In this document: positions 13,801-39,400 of the stretch, piece after piece
Position numbering within the stretch: the first letter of the stretch is position 1
How the letters are laid out: each line of letters starts with the position of its first letter
Assembly (NCBI RefSeq): GCF_949628215.1
Contig: NC_134276.1
Span: 217,268,610-217,332,609, forward strand
Length of the DNA: 64,000 nt
Direction of reading: 5' to 3'
Origin: Phalacrocorax aristotelis
Lineage: Eukaryota; Chordata; Aves; Suliformes; Phalacrocoracidae
Translations under genes and position numbers: made by a program
The notes under the pieces: generated by a model
Seen by the model: only the letters and a program-made list of their open reading frames with translations
Told to the model about the DNA's origin: nothing
Database searches by the model: none

Positions 13801-16800
13801 GCTTCTGCGAAGCGAAACACCAGGATGCTGACAGGCTGCTCGTCGTCATCAGGAACGAGGACATTTCCTCACACATCCACAACGTAAGGCCTAAGCCCGT
13901 CCTTTTTTTCTACCAACACCATTTTTGAATATCAGGATCCATTTTAAAGGTTTTTACATTTTACACTTTACATAGTTGTAGATTTAGTTGTCAGCCTCTG
14001 CGGATACACTGTTCTCTCCACTGAAAGAACAGTCCTTCATGAAGAGCTCTTAAAAACAAATATTTCAAAAACATGAAGCCTGTCAGTTCTGCTTTTCTCC
14101 TGTCTGTATTTGATCACTGAATAACATCATTTGGAGTAGCCTTGCTGAAAGGAGTCAGGCTGGGCTTATCTTGAGTCACAGGGCAGTTCAGCCGGGCTTT
14201 GGCTCGTGGGCTCCAGTGAATATTGCATCAGACTGAGCCGCCGGTAGCTCGCTATATCACTGTTCACAGCTTTGGGGTCAGGCTATGGAGACATGAACAT
14301 TGGGATGATGCAGACAGAGGTCGGGGCGGGCTCCCCAGGTCTCCTAGAAGCAGGTGTGAGCTGCAGAGAGGTTGCAAACGCTGTTGAAACACAACTGCGT
14401 GCGCAAAAGCATGTCTGCCTTGAGCAGGTCCCGTGCTTGCTGGAGCTAAAGCATTGTCCGAACGTGGTGTTTGCTGGAGTGGACAGCCCCGAAGATATAA
14501 CAGGTCACGTGTACCAGGAGCTGTTCCACACCGGTGGCTTCGTGGTGTCAGACAACGAGGTGTTAGAAACAGTAACGCTGGGTGAGTCTCGCTGCGGCCT
14601 CTCGCTCGGAGCCAAACACACAGTGTTGGCTCCCGGCCTTGACGCTGGTTTGTTGGCACCTTCCAAAAACTTGCCATGGGCATCTCCTCTGCTCCTGCTT
14701 TAGTGGGGGTGATTCTTTCCCTCTAGTTGACATTTGTAGACCCTGTTTGGATAGCGGGTCTGGGTCAGGGCTCCCAAAACTATCTAAGTTCAGGAAGGGC
14801 CACCAAGACAGTGAGGGGCTGGAGCAGGGCTTATACAAGAACATTCATTCTGGAGAAGGGAGGGCAAAGGGGAGACCCTGTTGCTGGCTTCAACTGTCTA
14901 ATCGGAAGGGGTGGAGAAAACAGAGCCGCACTCCTGGAGATGTGCAGTGATGGGACAAGAGGTGACAGGGACAAGTTGCTCTTACCCTTTTAGATCATAG
15001 AATCCTTAAGGTTGGAAAAGCACCTCTAAGATCATCAAGTCCAACCACCAACCCAACACCCCCAGGCCTCCTAAACCATGTCCCCAAGTGCCACGTCTGC
15101 ACGGTGTTTGAACCCCCCCAGGGACAGTGACTCCCCCACCTTTCTGGGCAGCCTGTGCCAATCCCTGACCGCTCTGGCAGGGAAGACGTTTTCCCTCATC
15201 TCCAACCTAAACCTCCCCTGACGCAGCTTGAGGCCGTTTCCTCTCGTCCCATCACTGGTGACTTGGGAGCAGAGACCAACCCCCCCCTCACTCCAGCCCC
15301 TCTCAGGCAGCTGCAGAGAGCGAGAAGGGCTCCCCTCAGCCCCCTCTTCTCCAGGCTAAACCCCCCCAGCCCCCTCAGCCGCCCCCCAGCACACTTGTGC
15401 TCCAGACCCTGCCCCAGCCCCGCTGCCCTTCTCTGGACACGCTCCAGCACCTCAGGGTCCTTCTTGTCCCGAGGGGCCCAAAACTGATATTAGGGGAAAA
15501 AATTCACGGTAAGTGTGCTCAGACACCAGGACAGGATCCCAGTTTCATGACCGAGGTTGTGACTCTCCAACCTTGGAGATATTCAGACCTCACCTAGACA
15601 AAGTCCTGAGCAAGCTCAGGTGGCCCAACTCTGAGCAGGGCTTGGGCCAGAGACCCCCAGGCACCTTTTCCACTCTCAGTTACCCTCTGGTTCTTCCTGC
15701 CTCCGCAGGTCAACTGAAGGAAGTGGTGAAGGTGCTGGAGAGGTTGAACAGAAGTGGGAGGTGGAAGTGGCTCCTTCACTACAAGGAGAGCAAGAAGCTC
15801 AGAGAAGACGTCAGGTAACAGCTCCGCAGTGGCAGCTCCCTCATCCCTGCTGTCCTCGTCACCGCAGCGGGGATGACCCACCATGGTGGAGTGTGGAGTC
15901 AGTGCACTCAGTGCAGGGACACAGGGCGAGTTTAGTGCCTCTGGTTGGGTTTTGGCCTCGTAAAAGATAAATCTGAAGATTTTTGTTTAAATAAGAGCTT
16001 TTCTTACCAGTGAGAGATGATGTGCCTCAAGTCTGGAATTGCCGGAGGTCAGCATTTGTATGCTAGCAAGTGAAGGGTGATAGAGTTTTGTTTTTTTAAT
16101 ACCTATATGAGATGGAGCAGCAGGACGTGGGGCCTGGAGAGGATCAGATGGCCTGAAACGTTGTGTCTTGCACGTGATCCCGGATGAGGCAGAGCTCTGG
16201 CAGCTGCTTCTTGCACCCCGCTGTATCTCCATAAGGCAGGTCCCCCCTCTCTTTGGCAGAGATGCCCTTTGTGAGCGCTACAGCCTGCAAGGGGACGAGG
16301 AAAGGCACGAATTTTGTTTGAGGAGCCGCACGCTCCAAAAGCTGCCTCTGCAAACCGAGCTCCCTTCCCACCAGCTTGCCCCAGCTCCTGCACGCACCCA
16401 CACCAGGAGCTCGGGGTGCCTTCCTGGGCCTCTCTCAGCCCTGCCATCTCTCTGCTGTTTCTTCTTCTGTCCCATCACTTGCGTGATTTGGGTGAGCAAT
16501 GAGGAGCTCTGGCTTTGTAATGTGGAGAGGAACTGGGGTGTCTTGGGGAGTGTGTAAAATCAAACCCTGCTGGGAAAAGCAGAACTTTTCCTGTTTGTAT
16601 TTGCTACTTATTTTAGGTGATTTGCAACAATGTGTCTTTAAATTATGCAACTTGAAAAAGAGAAATAAGACAGCGAATATTTTTGTCATAGGGTAAGCCC
16701 AGCTGGTAGCTCAGCCCCACGCAGCCGCTCGCTCCCCCCTGGTGGGATGGGGGAGAGAATCAGAGGGTAAAAGTGAGAAAACTCGTGGGTTGAGATAAAG

Positions 16801-19015
16801 ACAGTTTAACAGGGAAAGCAAAAGCCACGCACTTGAGCAGGGCAAACCAAGGAATTAATTCCCTCCTTCCCACGGGCAGGCGGGTGCTCAGCCATCCCCA
16901 GGACAGCAGGGCTCCATCACATGTAATGGTGACTTGGGAAGACAAATACCATGACTGCGAACATCCCCCCCTTCCTCCTCCTTCCCCCCCCAGCTCTATG
17001 TGCTGAGCATGACGCCATGCGGTGTGGGACATCCCTGGGGTCAGCTGGGGTCACTGTCCCAGCCGTGCCCCCTCCCAACCCCTTGTGCAGCCCCAGCTAC
17101 TCGCTGGTGGGGTGGGTGAGGGGCAGAAAAGGCCTTGGCTCAGTGCGAGCCCTGCTCAGCGATAACTAAAACAACCCTGGGTTATCGACAGTGTTTCCAG
17201 CACAAATCCCAAACACAGCCCCGTACCAGCTACTGCAAAGCGAATTAACTCTATCCCAGCCAAAACCAGCACAATTTTCCATGGAAATGTCCTGCTTTTA
17301 TCATGTTTGAAGTAGAGGGAGAAGTTCTTATCGGGCAGGCTGCCTTTGTTAGTGCCAGACCACGGGCCAGAAAGGAGGGCTTTCTAGTAACGCCCTGCAA
17401 ACAAAGAGGAAACCCGTCTGTTCTGTCTGAGCAGAAAACGCTGCAACAAACGGGGAGACATCTCAGAACCTCTCCGCACTCAGCGTTTACGGTGACAGCA
17501 CAAATTGTTCTGAGGACCTGGTTTTCAGTTCTGGAGGGGTGAGATGTCACGGGAGCTCGGGGTCAGGTATTTCAGGGCCGGCCGTGAGACGAGGACGCGG
17601 CCTGTGCGGAGCGGATGCTGCTGCGGAGCGAGCGTTTTCTTTGTGCTCCGTCAGCGGCCCTCGCGTAGCGTCTCTTGTCTCCATTGTGGGCTGACGAGCT
17701 GCAGGCTCTTGGAGCTGCCTCGAGCAAGGGGCCGCTTTGTTTTCCTGCTGCACGCACGAGCCATACGGCGACGCTTGCCCCTGCTGTCTCCATTTAGTGC
17801 AGGGTGGCAAGCATAAAAGCACCCACGAGGCTGGAAGAAAAACACACGGGGGGGGAAAGGCAGGTGGCATCATTCCTGCTTGTTTCCTGGGAGGGGAGAG
17901 AGGGGTGAAGCCCCTCACCACCTCACTGTGCCCCTCTCCTGGCAGGGTGGATGCTGACGCCCACAAGAAGCACTTGATCCTCAAATCGTGCCAAGGAGCC
18001 GATCTCATCGAGGTGCTGCACTACCACGCCTGCGACTCCCGGTCGTCCTCCAAATCCCAGTACGTCCAGTGCTTGTTGAACCTGCAGGTTCAGCACGTCA
18101 GCGCCAGGTTCGCTGTGTATCTCACAGGTAAGGCCGCGCGCTGGGTGCTGCTGCCCTCGAACCCCTTGAATTTCAGTTAAATTAAATTTAAAATGCCCTG
18201 GGACAAGGGCGGGGGGGGGGGGAGACAAGAAACACCCCATTTACTCCCATTTCTAGTGGAGTCATGGGTAATGCGCGAGTTGATTCGTTGCAAGTCAGTG
18301 CAGTTAAAAAGAAAAATGAAGAGGGTTTTTTTGGAGCTCTGGTAAATTCTGGCAATTTTTCGAGCCTGCAGCTGGCTTTACGTCACGCTCTAATTCTGGC
18401 CTTGCTGGGCTGAAGCTGTTTGCAAAGCAGCGCTTGTTAATCCTCACGCGTTTGCAAAAATGGGATAACTGCAGTGGGATTTGGGGACCTTTTCTATAGG
18501 TTTCAGAACAACCTCGGTCGCTTGCTTGAATTACAGTGCCGCACTTTCCTTTGCAGAAAAGCCCAGCGGCAGCAGGGAGGTCCTTGAGAGCAAAGGCATC
18601 CTCGTGGCCGATGTCAACACCTTCCTTGGGACGGTGCAGAAAGCGGCTGCCCCGTTTAGAAGCAGCTACTGGTAAGGGGGGAGGTTGGGATCATCCCCTT
18701 TCTTCCCACAAAGTCCGGGAGCGCGTCCCGGGTTCTCCGCGGGGTGGTGGGCAGGGAGGGGGGGGTCCAGCCGCTCCCGCAGCAGAGCCAGGACCTTTCC
18801 CAGTGGGGCAGCTGCAGGATTTGCTCCGGCTCTGCCAACGCCGAGGGCCGACTCTGGAGCTGTAGCCGGGAAGGCCCGCGCTCGGCAGAGCCGCGCTCGG
18901 CACCGGGAAACGCGCTGGCGCTTCCCTCGGGGAAGTCTGCGAGCGGCCGGCGCTGCCCGGAGCGAGGAGGGGAGCAGAGCAATTACCCGTGCCGCGTCTC
19001 TTGTGTTGCAGGTGA
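1063..19015 (+). CDS. TASOR2: TASOR2 (FAM208B), 3' portion of the gene, multi-exon
   Basis: Joined coding exons: 1063-1863, 2854-3090, 4837-5764, 6994-7528, 8892-12386, 13758-13883, 14428-14581, 15709-15814, 17946-18127, 18557-18671, 19012-19015. Every junction is GT-AG and every phase matches, giving 2,226 uninterrupted codons before TGA. Human TASOR2 is about 2,430 aa, so roughly the last nine tenths may be present; the N-terminal pseudo-PARP region lies upstream of the window. Family assignment rests on conserved blocks such as [25 protein letters not shown] and FAGVD...ELF..GGFVVSD, the last shared with TASOR. Most of the protein is acidic, Ser/Pro-rich and probably disordered, with basic patches near the start of the visible part. 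Known role: nuclear scaffold of the HUSH2 complex with MPP8 and periphilin, repressing interferon-response genes. It converges on GDI2 downstream. Confidence 0.93.
2854..3090 (+). CDS. TASOR2: TASOR2 coding exon (Lys-rich)
   Basis: Acceptor CGTCCCAG before 2854, donor GTAAGA at 3091; phases 1 in and 1 out. It encodes about 78 residues that are Lys/Thr/Val-rich (for example [16 protein letters not shown]), with no folded domain visible. It continues the basic, disordered part of the protein. Confidence 0.82.
4837..5764 (+). CDS. TASOR2: TASOR2 coding exon with start of conserved FAM208 block
   Basis: Acceptor TCTGATGCAG before 4837, donor GTAAGT at 5765; phases 1 in and 2 out. It encodes about 308 residues. 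The first 220 are low-complexity Ser/Pro. The last 85 contain the conserved stretch around [18 protein letters not shown] and [17 protein letters not shown], which continues across the intron into the next exon. This block is one of the clearest identifiers of the gene. Confidence 0.9.
5926..6752 (+). mobile_element. CR1 LINE fragment, plus strand, split by a nested CR1
   Basis: The sequence matches the CR1 3' region: AGCCAACTGTACCCTGGGCTG, GCAGCGCCGCCTCCAGC and GGTTGTTCAGCCTGGGGAAG-type blocks in order, ending with a GGATTGGACTATATGATCTC-type tail near 6690-6712 and AACCATTGTATAATTCC. It is interrupted at about 6471-6608 by an opposite-strand CR1 end. It sits in a TASOR2 intron and is 5'-truncated. 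Confidence 0.85.
6471..6608 (-). mobile_element. CR1 3'-end fragment nested in another CR1, minus strand
   Basis: It begins AATCATAGAACAGTTTGGCT, continues with TCATCTAGTCCAACCCCCTG and ends near AGGGATTGG: the reverse complement of a CR1 3' end. The host CR1 breaks off at CCCCATCG and resumes at ATGTTCAAGG, where an intact copy would be continuous. Confidence 0.75.
6994..7528 (+). CDS. TASOR2: TASOR2 coding exon, conserved block then acidic repeats
   Basis: Acceptor TTCCTTCCAG before 6994, donor GTAAGA at 7529; phases 2 in and 0 out. It begins [20 protein letters not shown], followed by the hydrophobic [11 protein letters not shown], then an acidic LELSDDGED motif and two related copies of a PADS-x-(T/S)D repeat. 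About 178 residues. The first third looks folded, the remainder disordered and acidic. Confidence 0.92.
8892..12386 (+). CDS. TASOR2: TASOR2 giant exon (1,165 codons)
   Basis: A single 3,495-bp exon with no in-frame stop; acceptor TTGTTTCAG ends at 8891 and donor GTAACA starts at 12387; phase 0 at both ends. Residues 1-870 of the exon are acidic, Ser/Pro/Gly-rich and probably disordered, with a second LELSDTED motif near 11160. The last 290 residues (from about 11515) are better conserved: a [17 protein letters not shown] stretch, a basic [18 protein letters not shown] segment, a helical [12 protein letters not shown] segment and an amphipathic [18 protein letters not shown] helix. A very large internal exon is typical of this gene. 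Confidence 0.95.
12561..12838 (-). mobile_element. CR1 3' fragment, minus strand (diverged)
   Basis: It starts with TAGAATCATTTAGGTTGGAA and contains the blocks AGTCCAACCATAAACCCAG, AAACCATGTCCCCCAGTGCC and GCAGCTTGAGGCCATTTCC in CR1 minus-strand order. It is more diverged than the copy at 13,048, so probably an older insertion in the same TASOR2 intron. Confidence 0.82.
13048..13518 (-). mobile_element. CR1 fragment, minus strand
   Basis: It starts AATCATAGAATCCTTAAGGT (CR1 3' octamer) and runs through CCCAGGCCTCCTAAACCATG, CATCACTGGTGACTTGGGAG and CTTCTCTGGACACGCTCCAG. It closely resembles the copies at 14,994, 23,109, 30,301 and 40,466. It lies 240 bp before a TASOR2 exon. Confidence 0.9.
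13758..13883 (+). CDS. TASOR2: TASOR2 coding exon, 42 codons
   Basis: Acceptor TCTGTTTCAG before 13758, donor GTAAGG at 13884; phase 0 in and out. It starts [20 protein letters not shown] and ends [10 protein letters not shown]. This is the start of the C-terminal folded region that resembles the TASOR C-terminal domain. Confidence 0.9.
14428..14581 (+). CDS. TASOR2: TASOR2 coding exon, PIN-like C-terminal region
   Basis: Acceptor CCTTGAGCAG before 14428, donor GTGAGT at 14582; phases 0 in and 1 out. It encodes [20 protein letters not shown] followed by [19 protein letters not shown]. The FAGVD and GGFVVSD elements are shared with TASOR, whose C-terminal domain has been described as PIN-like; that label is from memory. 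The open frame upstream to 14272 is intronic. Confidence 0.92.
14764..15665 (+). mobile_element. Older CR1-like fragment, plus strand, split by a younger CR1
   Basis: The left piece (about 14764-14990) has GTGAGGGGCTGGAGCAGGGC, a degraded GGAGAAGGGAGGGCAAAGGG and GTGATGGGACAAGAGGTGAC. The right piece (about 15550-15665) has CTCCAACCTTGGAGATATTC and a Leu-type tail of CR1 order. Between them sits the opposite-strand copy 14994-15487. The pieces are diverged and the outer limits approximate. Confidence 0.55.
14994..15487 (-). mobile_element. CR1 fragment, minus strand, inserted in an older CR1
   Basis: It starts ATCATAGAATCCTTAAGGTT and carries the same block order as the 13,048 copy, ending near TCAGGGTCCTTCTTGTCCCG and GGGGCCCAAAACTG. 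Little divergence from its sisters indicates the same young subfamily. Confidence 0.9.
15709..15814 (+). CDS. TASOR2: TASOR2 coding exon, 106 bp
   Basis: Acceptor GCCTCCGCAG before 15709, donor GTAACA at 15815; phases 1 in and 2 out. It encodes [20 protein letters not shown] and a basic [14 protein letters not shown] helix. It lies just 3' of a nested CR1 cluster in the preceding intron. Confidence 0.9.
16684..17273 (-). mobile_element. Solo LTR of an avian endogenous retrovirus, with 5-bp target duplication
   Basis: On the minus strand it reads TGTGCTGGTTTTGGCTGGGA ... ACCCTATGACA, so it begins TG and ends CA. Directly flanking it are ATTTT (16679-16683) and ATTTT (17274-17278), a perfect 5-bp target-site duplication. 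Internal blocks such as ATGGAGCCCTGCTGTCCTGG and AAACTGTCTTTATCTCAACC match, from memory, a widespread bird ERV LTR. The 5-bp duplication favours an ERVL-type element. No internal viral genes remain. It lies in the TASOR2 intron between the exons ending 15814 and starting 17946, antisense to the gene. Confidence 0.85.
17946..18127 (+). CDS. TASOR2: TASOR2 coding exon, 182 bp
   Basis: Acceptor TCCTGGCAG before 17946, donor GTAAGG at 18128; phases 2 in and 1 out. It encodes [39 protein letters not shown] and ARFAVYLT. The pattern of a Leu-rich helix, YH.CDS and a terminal VFLT-like strand parallels TASOR. Confidence 0.92.
18557..18671 (+). CDS. TASOR2: TASOR2 penultimate coding exon
   Basis: Acceptor TCCTTTGCAG before 18557, donor GTAAGG at 18672; phases 1 in and 2 out. 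It encodes [38 protein letters not shown] and two bases of the terminal Trp codon, which is completed in the next exon. Confidence 0.9.
19012..19015 (+). CDS. TASOR2: TASOR2 terminal exon: one coding base plus stop
   Basis: Acceptor TTGTGTTGCAG ends at 19011. The first base G completes TGG (Trp) and is followed at once by TGA at 19013-19015, so the protein ends ...SSYW. The rest of the exon is 3'UTR. Confidence 0.82.
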
Positions 19016-19775
19016 CGAAGCGAAGCCGCGGCACGGCTCCTCCCCAGGCCCTGCGGCGCCGGTTCGGGCATCCTGGGCCTCTGCGGGATGGCCCCGGCAC
19101 CCCGGTGGGTTTTGGGTGCTGCCCGTAGGAGGTGGCGGGGGGAAGATTGGCTTATGTTCTGTATATAGAAATTATTTAAAGATGGCTAATGCAAATCCTC
19201 CCCGGGGATTTACTTCCTGCCATCAAGTTGCGTATAGGACAGAGACTATTTTAACATTACACGGTTTTAAATTATTGGAGTGTTTTCAAGTGATTAGTGC
19301 AGCTGACGTTGGAAGAAATAGGAAAATAAAAAGAATTAAAAAGCCGTTTACTTGAAGGTTAGGAGCAATACGAGTCTACTATATTAAATGCGTTTGCCAC
19401 GTGGCCGCCGCCGTACGTGCTGTACACGGGCCGCCTGCGGTAGCCGCTGGTGCGGGTGTACGTTTTCAACGGGTGTCAGCGCCCAAGCCTGCGGCCGTCC
19501 ACGCTACACTACAGCTCAACTGGCCGGTGCTGCCTCTCGGTACCATTTCACTGCTGGGACGTGAAGCGCGTTCCAGCACGTGGAAACCTTGTAAATAGCC
19601 AGCCAACAGGATGCAGGAACAAAAGTAAAGCTCTTATTTTGTGGTAGGTCACACAAACGCGTGCTGGGGAGAAAAAAATGCCACATTAAAGACCTCTGTA
19701 AGATGCCCTACCTCTGGCTGCGGAGGACGGCGGTGTCCTCTTTTTTAATTTTAATAAAAGGGTGCAAGACATGCT
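19016..19775 (+). other. TASOR2: TASOR2 3' untranslated region (3' end estimated)
   Basis: AT-rich after the first 130 bases, without repeats and without a conserved ORF. It ends at the poly(A) signals listed separately. The exact cleavage site is not known, so the end coordinate is an estimate. Confidence 0.6.
19753..19758 (+). terminator. TASOR2: TASOR2 poly(A) signal AATAAA
   Basis: A canonical AATAAA 738 nt after the stop, followed by a T/GT-rich stretch (TTTGTCTAGAGTTTGC) at about 19787-19803 that could serve as the downstream element. A second AATAAA at 19807-19812 runs into an A-tract and is an alternative. Confidence 0.6.
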
Positions 19776-19819
19776 GTACCGGATGACTTTGTCTAGAGTT
19801 TGCTTAAATAAAAAAAAAA

Positions 19820-21225
19820 AAAACCAAACCCCCGCGTTTCACACTGCTGCGCTCTGGAGAGGGGTCCCGCTCAGCACCCAGCCCCTCCCAGCGGCAGACA
19901 GGCGCTTTCCCAGCTCACACATAGATCACAAATCGTTTTGTTCTGCATTATCCCCGCCCAAATTTGAAGCCCAGGCAGGAAGGAAAGGGTGAGCAAGACC
20001 GCTTGGTGCCAACAGTGGTGGGCTGCCGGAGCCCGAGGGCTGCGGGATCGCTACCGGCCTCCTTCCCGGCAGGAGCCAGAGGAAGAACCAGGTTACAGCA
20101 GCGAGGGGTAACCGACGCGCTGAGGGGAAGGGGGTGCGTTTCCCACATGCGTTAGGGCTGTCTTCCCTTTGAAAAGGCTCGGCTTGGTGACCGTGAGCAC
20201 CGAAGCGGCTGAAGAGAGGAAGCACGAGGCGAGGGAGAACTTCCCCAGCCACCGCTGCACACCTCGCTCTGGCAACGCGGGCTTAAAATGGAACGGTGGT
20301 TCTTGGAACCGGTGCCCCGGGGAGAGGAAGTGCTGAAAGTCCCCCACCCCAGGGAGGGAGGAAGAGAAGGGGCAGCTGCGGCCAGGTTGAGCGCAGCAGC
20401 TTTGTGAGCAAGATGCGGTCAAAGACCCACTTCCTCTTCAGCAGGAGCAGGAGAGCGGCACAGCTACAGCTGAAGGGAAGGATGAACCCTCTCCCGTGAG
20501 CCTGCCTGGCCAAGCACGGCAGCTGAGAGCAGGAGAAAGCTCTTCCACGGCCTTTCCTTTTCTCCCTCGCATTTGGCATCGCTGCGTGTTAAGGCGAGCC
20601 CTGCTCCTCGCCGTGCACCTGCCGCCCAACAGCAGCATCGCTGCAGGCTGGGAGATCCGAGCCGGGGCGTCAGCGAGGCGCCCTCCAAAGAGCAGCATCT
20701 CTTAGGGAGATCAAGGCTCTGCCGAGGCACCGTAAAAGCGAGAATTATTTAACCACTGCTTCAAGCAAGTGCTATTGCGGGGTGCAGGCGCTAGGGGGTG
20801 GCTGCAGGGAGCGAGCAGGCTCGTGCCCAGCCCCGCTTTGCGACAGGCCTTGTGCTGCAGCATCTTCTCCCCCTACCGAAAGCAGCCCCGAGAGCAGCTG
20901 GAGCAGCAGGGGCTGGGAAGCCGAAGCACAGAAATCCGAGCCTGTTTACTAGTAGGAAATGCTCTGCACCACTCCCACGTCAGCCCTGGCGGGGAGAGAT
21001 CCAAGGGATCTCGGAAAGGAGGTGCTGCTCGTACAACTGCAGTGAATCAGACCAGAGCACAGGACTGGTTTCCAGAATTTGGCTTTACTTCGCAGTACAG
21101 AAATCATTTGGAGCCTTCAGGAGACACGAGAAGCACAGGCTCTGTCATATCGATACCGCAGTGCCGTTTGGTCCATCCGAGAAGCCACCAGGGTACAGAA
21201 AATACTTCCACATCTTGCCTGCTCT
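19820..21225. other. Convergent intergenic gap between TASOR2 and GDI2
   Basis: About 1.4 kb without a recognisable gene or repeat. It starts with an A-tract near 19807-19823 and is moderately GC-rich from 19.85 to 21.0 kb. Short open frames exist on both strands, but none is supported by splice sites, composition or similarity. Confidence 0.6.
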
Positions 21226-21227
21226 GT

Positions 21228-21915
21228 AATTTGTTCTCTCAATTTTTATTAAGATTAAAACACAAAGGAGCCTTAGGCACAGCTGTGTCCCAACCGATGT
21301 AAACAGTTTTAGAAGCTTAAGTGGAGGTTAAGTTCTGTGCCCAGAACTAAGCCAACATTTGCTGCTACAATAGATGTGGGCTTTGTCCATAACACAACTT
21401 GCCACAGAGTTAGATTGATGGGAAGAGATTTTTAGGGATGCTGTCCACAATAATGGAGTGCTCAGTTTCTATTTTCCTTGATATCAGGTTTGGGTGACAA
21501 CCGTCACGTCTACTAGCTCACCAGAAGCACATAATTGTGAAGGATGTTTACAAATGATTAAAAATACAAGGTAAGACACAGCTGTCAATGAGTTATTTCA
21601 AATCTGCACCAACGTCTACGTCTGCAAAAAAAAAAAAAGGAAGAAAAAAAAAATAGGTTCAGTCTGCCTTTCGCTTACGAGGTTAGTCGTTAAATCAGTC
21701 AGTAATTTGCCAGATTCTGGACAGCAGCCCTACTAGAATGAAATAATTAACACATGATATCCAAAAGGGGAACATTACCAGTGCAGTACTCTTCAATCTC
21801 TCCGAGATGGGATTACAAAAGCAGGCCTTACAATATTGAATTTCATACAGTGTTCATTAAGTTCCTTATATATTCATATTAGCCGATTTAAATTTCTCCT
21901 AATTAGAGATTCTCA
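21228..21915 (-). other. GDI2: GDI2 3' untranslated region (3' end estimated)
   Basis: About 690 nt of AT-rich sequence after the stop, ending at a poly(A) signal near 21,245. It includes U-tracts on the sense strand (A-tracts at 21626-21638 and 21644-21653 on the plus strand). No repeat element. Confidence 0.65.
21245..21250 (-). terminator. GDI2: GDI2 poly(A) signal AATAAA
   Basis: Plus strand TTTATT, so AATAAA on the minus strand, about 670 nt after the GDI2 stop. Cleavage would fall near 21,225-21,235. Confidence 0.6.
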
Positions 21916-38833
<16,918 letters not shown>

Positions 38834-39135
38834 GGCGCCGCGGGGGAGGGAAGAACGGGGTGCGGGGGGGGCGTCTCTCGGGTCTCTCTCCGCCGGCCGG
38901 GGCTGAGGCGAGCCGGGCGCTGCGGGGCCGCGGGAGAAAATGGAGCCGCCGCCGCCGCCGTGAGGAGACCGCGCCGGGAGGGGGCGGGACTGTAGCGCCC
39001 CCGCCCGCCTGCCAATCACTGCGCGGCGCCGCCCGCTATTGGATCGCCTCGCCGTCGCTAAGGTGGGCGGGCACTTGCACCGCCCCCGACGGCGCTGCCA
39101 CCGTGGTGAGGGGCGCGGCGCGCATGCGCGGTTCG
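38834..39135 (-). promoter_or_regulatory. GDI2: GDI2 CpG-island promoter and 5'UTR
   Basis: Dense CpG sequence. An NRF1-type palindrome GCGCATGCGC lies at 39120-39129. CCAAT occurs on the GDI2 sense strand at 39038-39042 and in the opposite orientation at 39012-39016, with GC boxes (GGGGGCGGGAC type) near 38980-38990. No TATA box is visible. The start site probably lies between 38,930 and 39,000; this is inference. Confidence 0.65.
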
Positions 39136-39179
39136 GCGCCGCGCTTCCCCGCCCTCCCTCCCGCCTCGCCCGCGGCGCT

Positions 39180-39400
39180 GCGTGCAAGGGTTGTGCAACG
39201 AGCGCGTGCGAGTGTGCAACGGGGCGTAGCCGCACGTGCACGCGCGTCCCGGTTGCACACCCACACGACGCCCGCGCGCGCACGCAACAGGCATGCAACG
39301 TGCATCCTCGTCTGCATGCGTGCAAAGGGCGCGGAGGTGTGCAACGGGGACATCCGTTCCACGCGTGAGCAAGGTGCACGCACGCACCAGATGCTCCCGC
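39180..39400. promoter_or_regulatory. TGCAAC-rich alternating purine/pyrimidine cluster upstream of GDI2
   Basis: TGCAAC occurs at 39194, 39215, 39294 and 39340 on the plus strand and as GTTGCA at 39252, with CGCAAC near 39283 and TGCAAG/TGCAAA variants, embedded in long GCGCGC/GTGCACGC runs that alternate purine and pyrimidine. Function unknown; it lies just upstream of the GDI2 promoter. Confidence 0.45.

Noticed and set aside
17544-17816. GC-rich segment in a TASOR2 intron as a possible internal promoter or exon
   Set aside because: CpGs are present but no paired splice sites in a compatible phase and no recognisable core promoter; flanking exons already join in frame without it.
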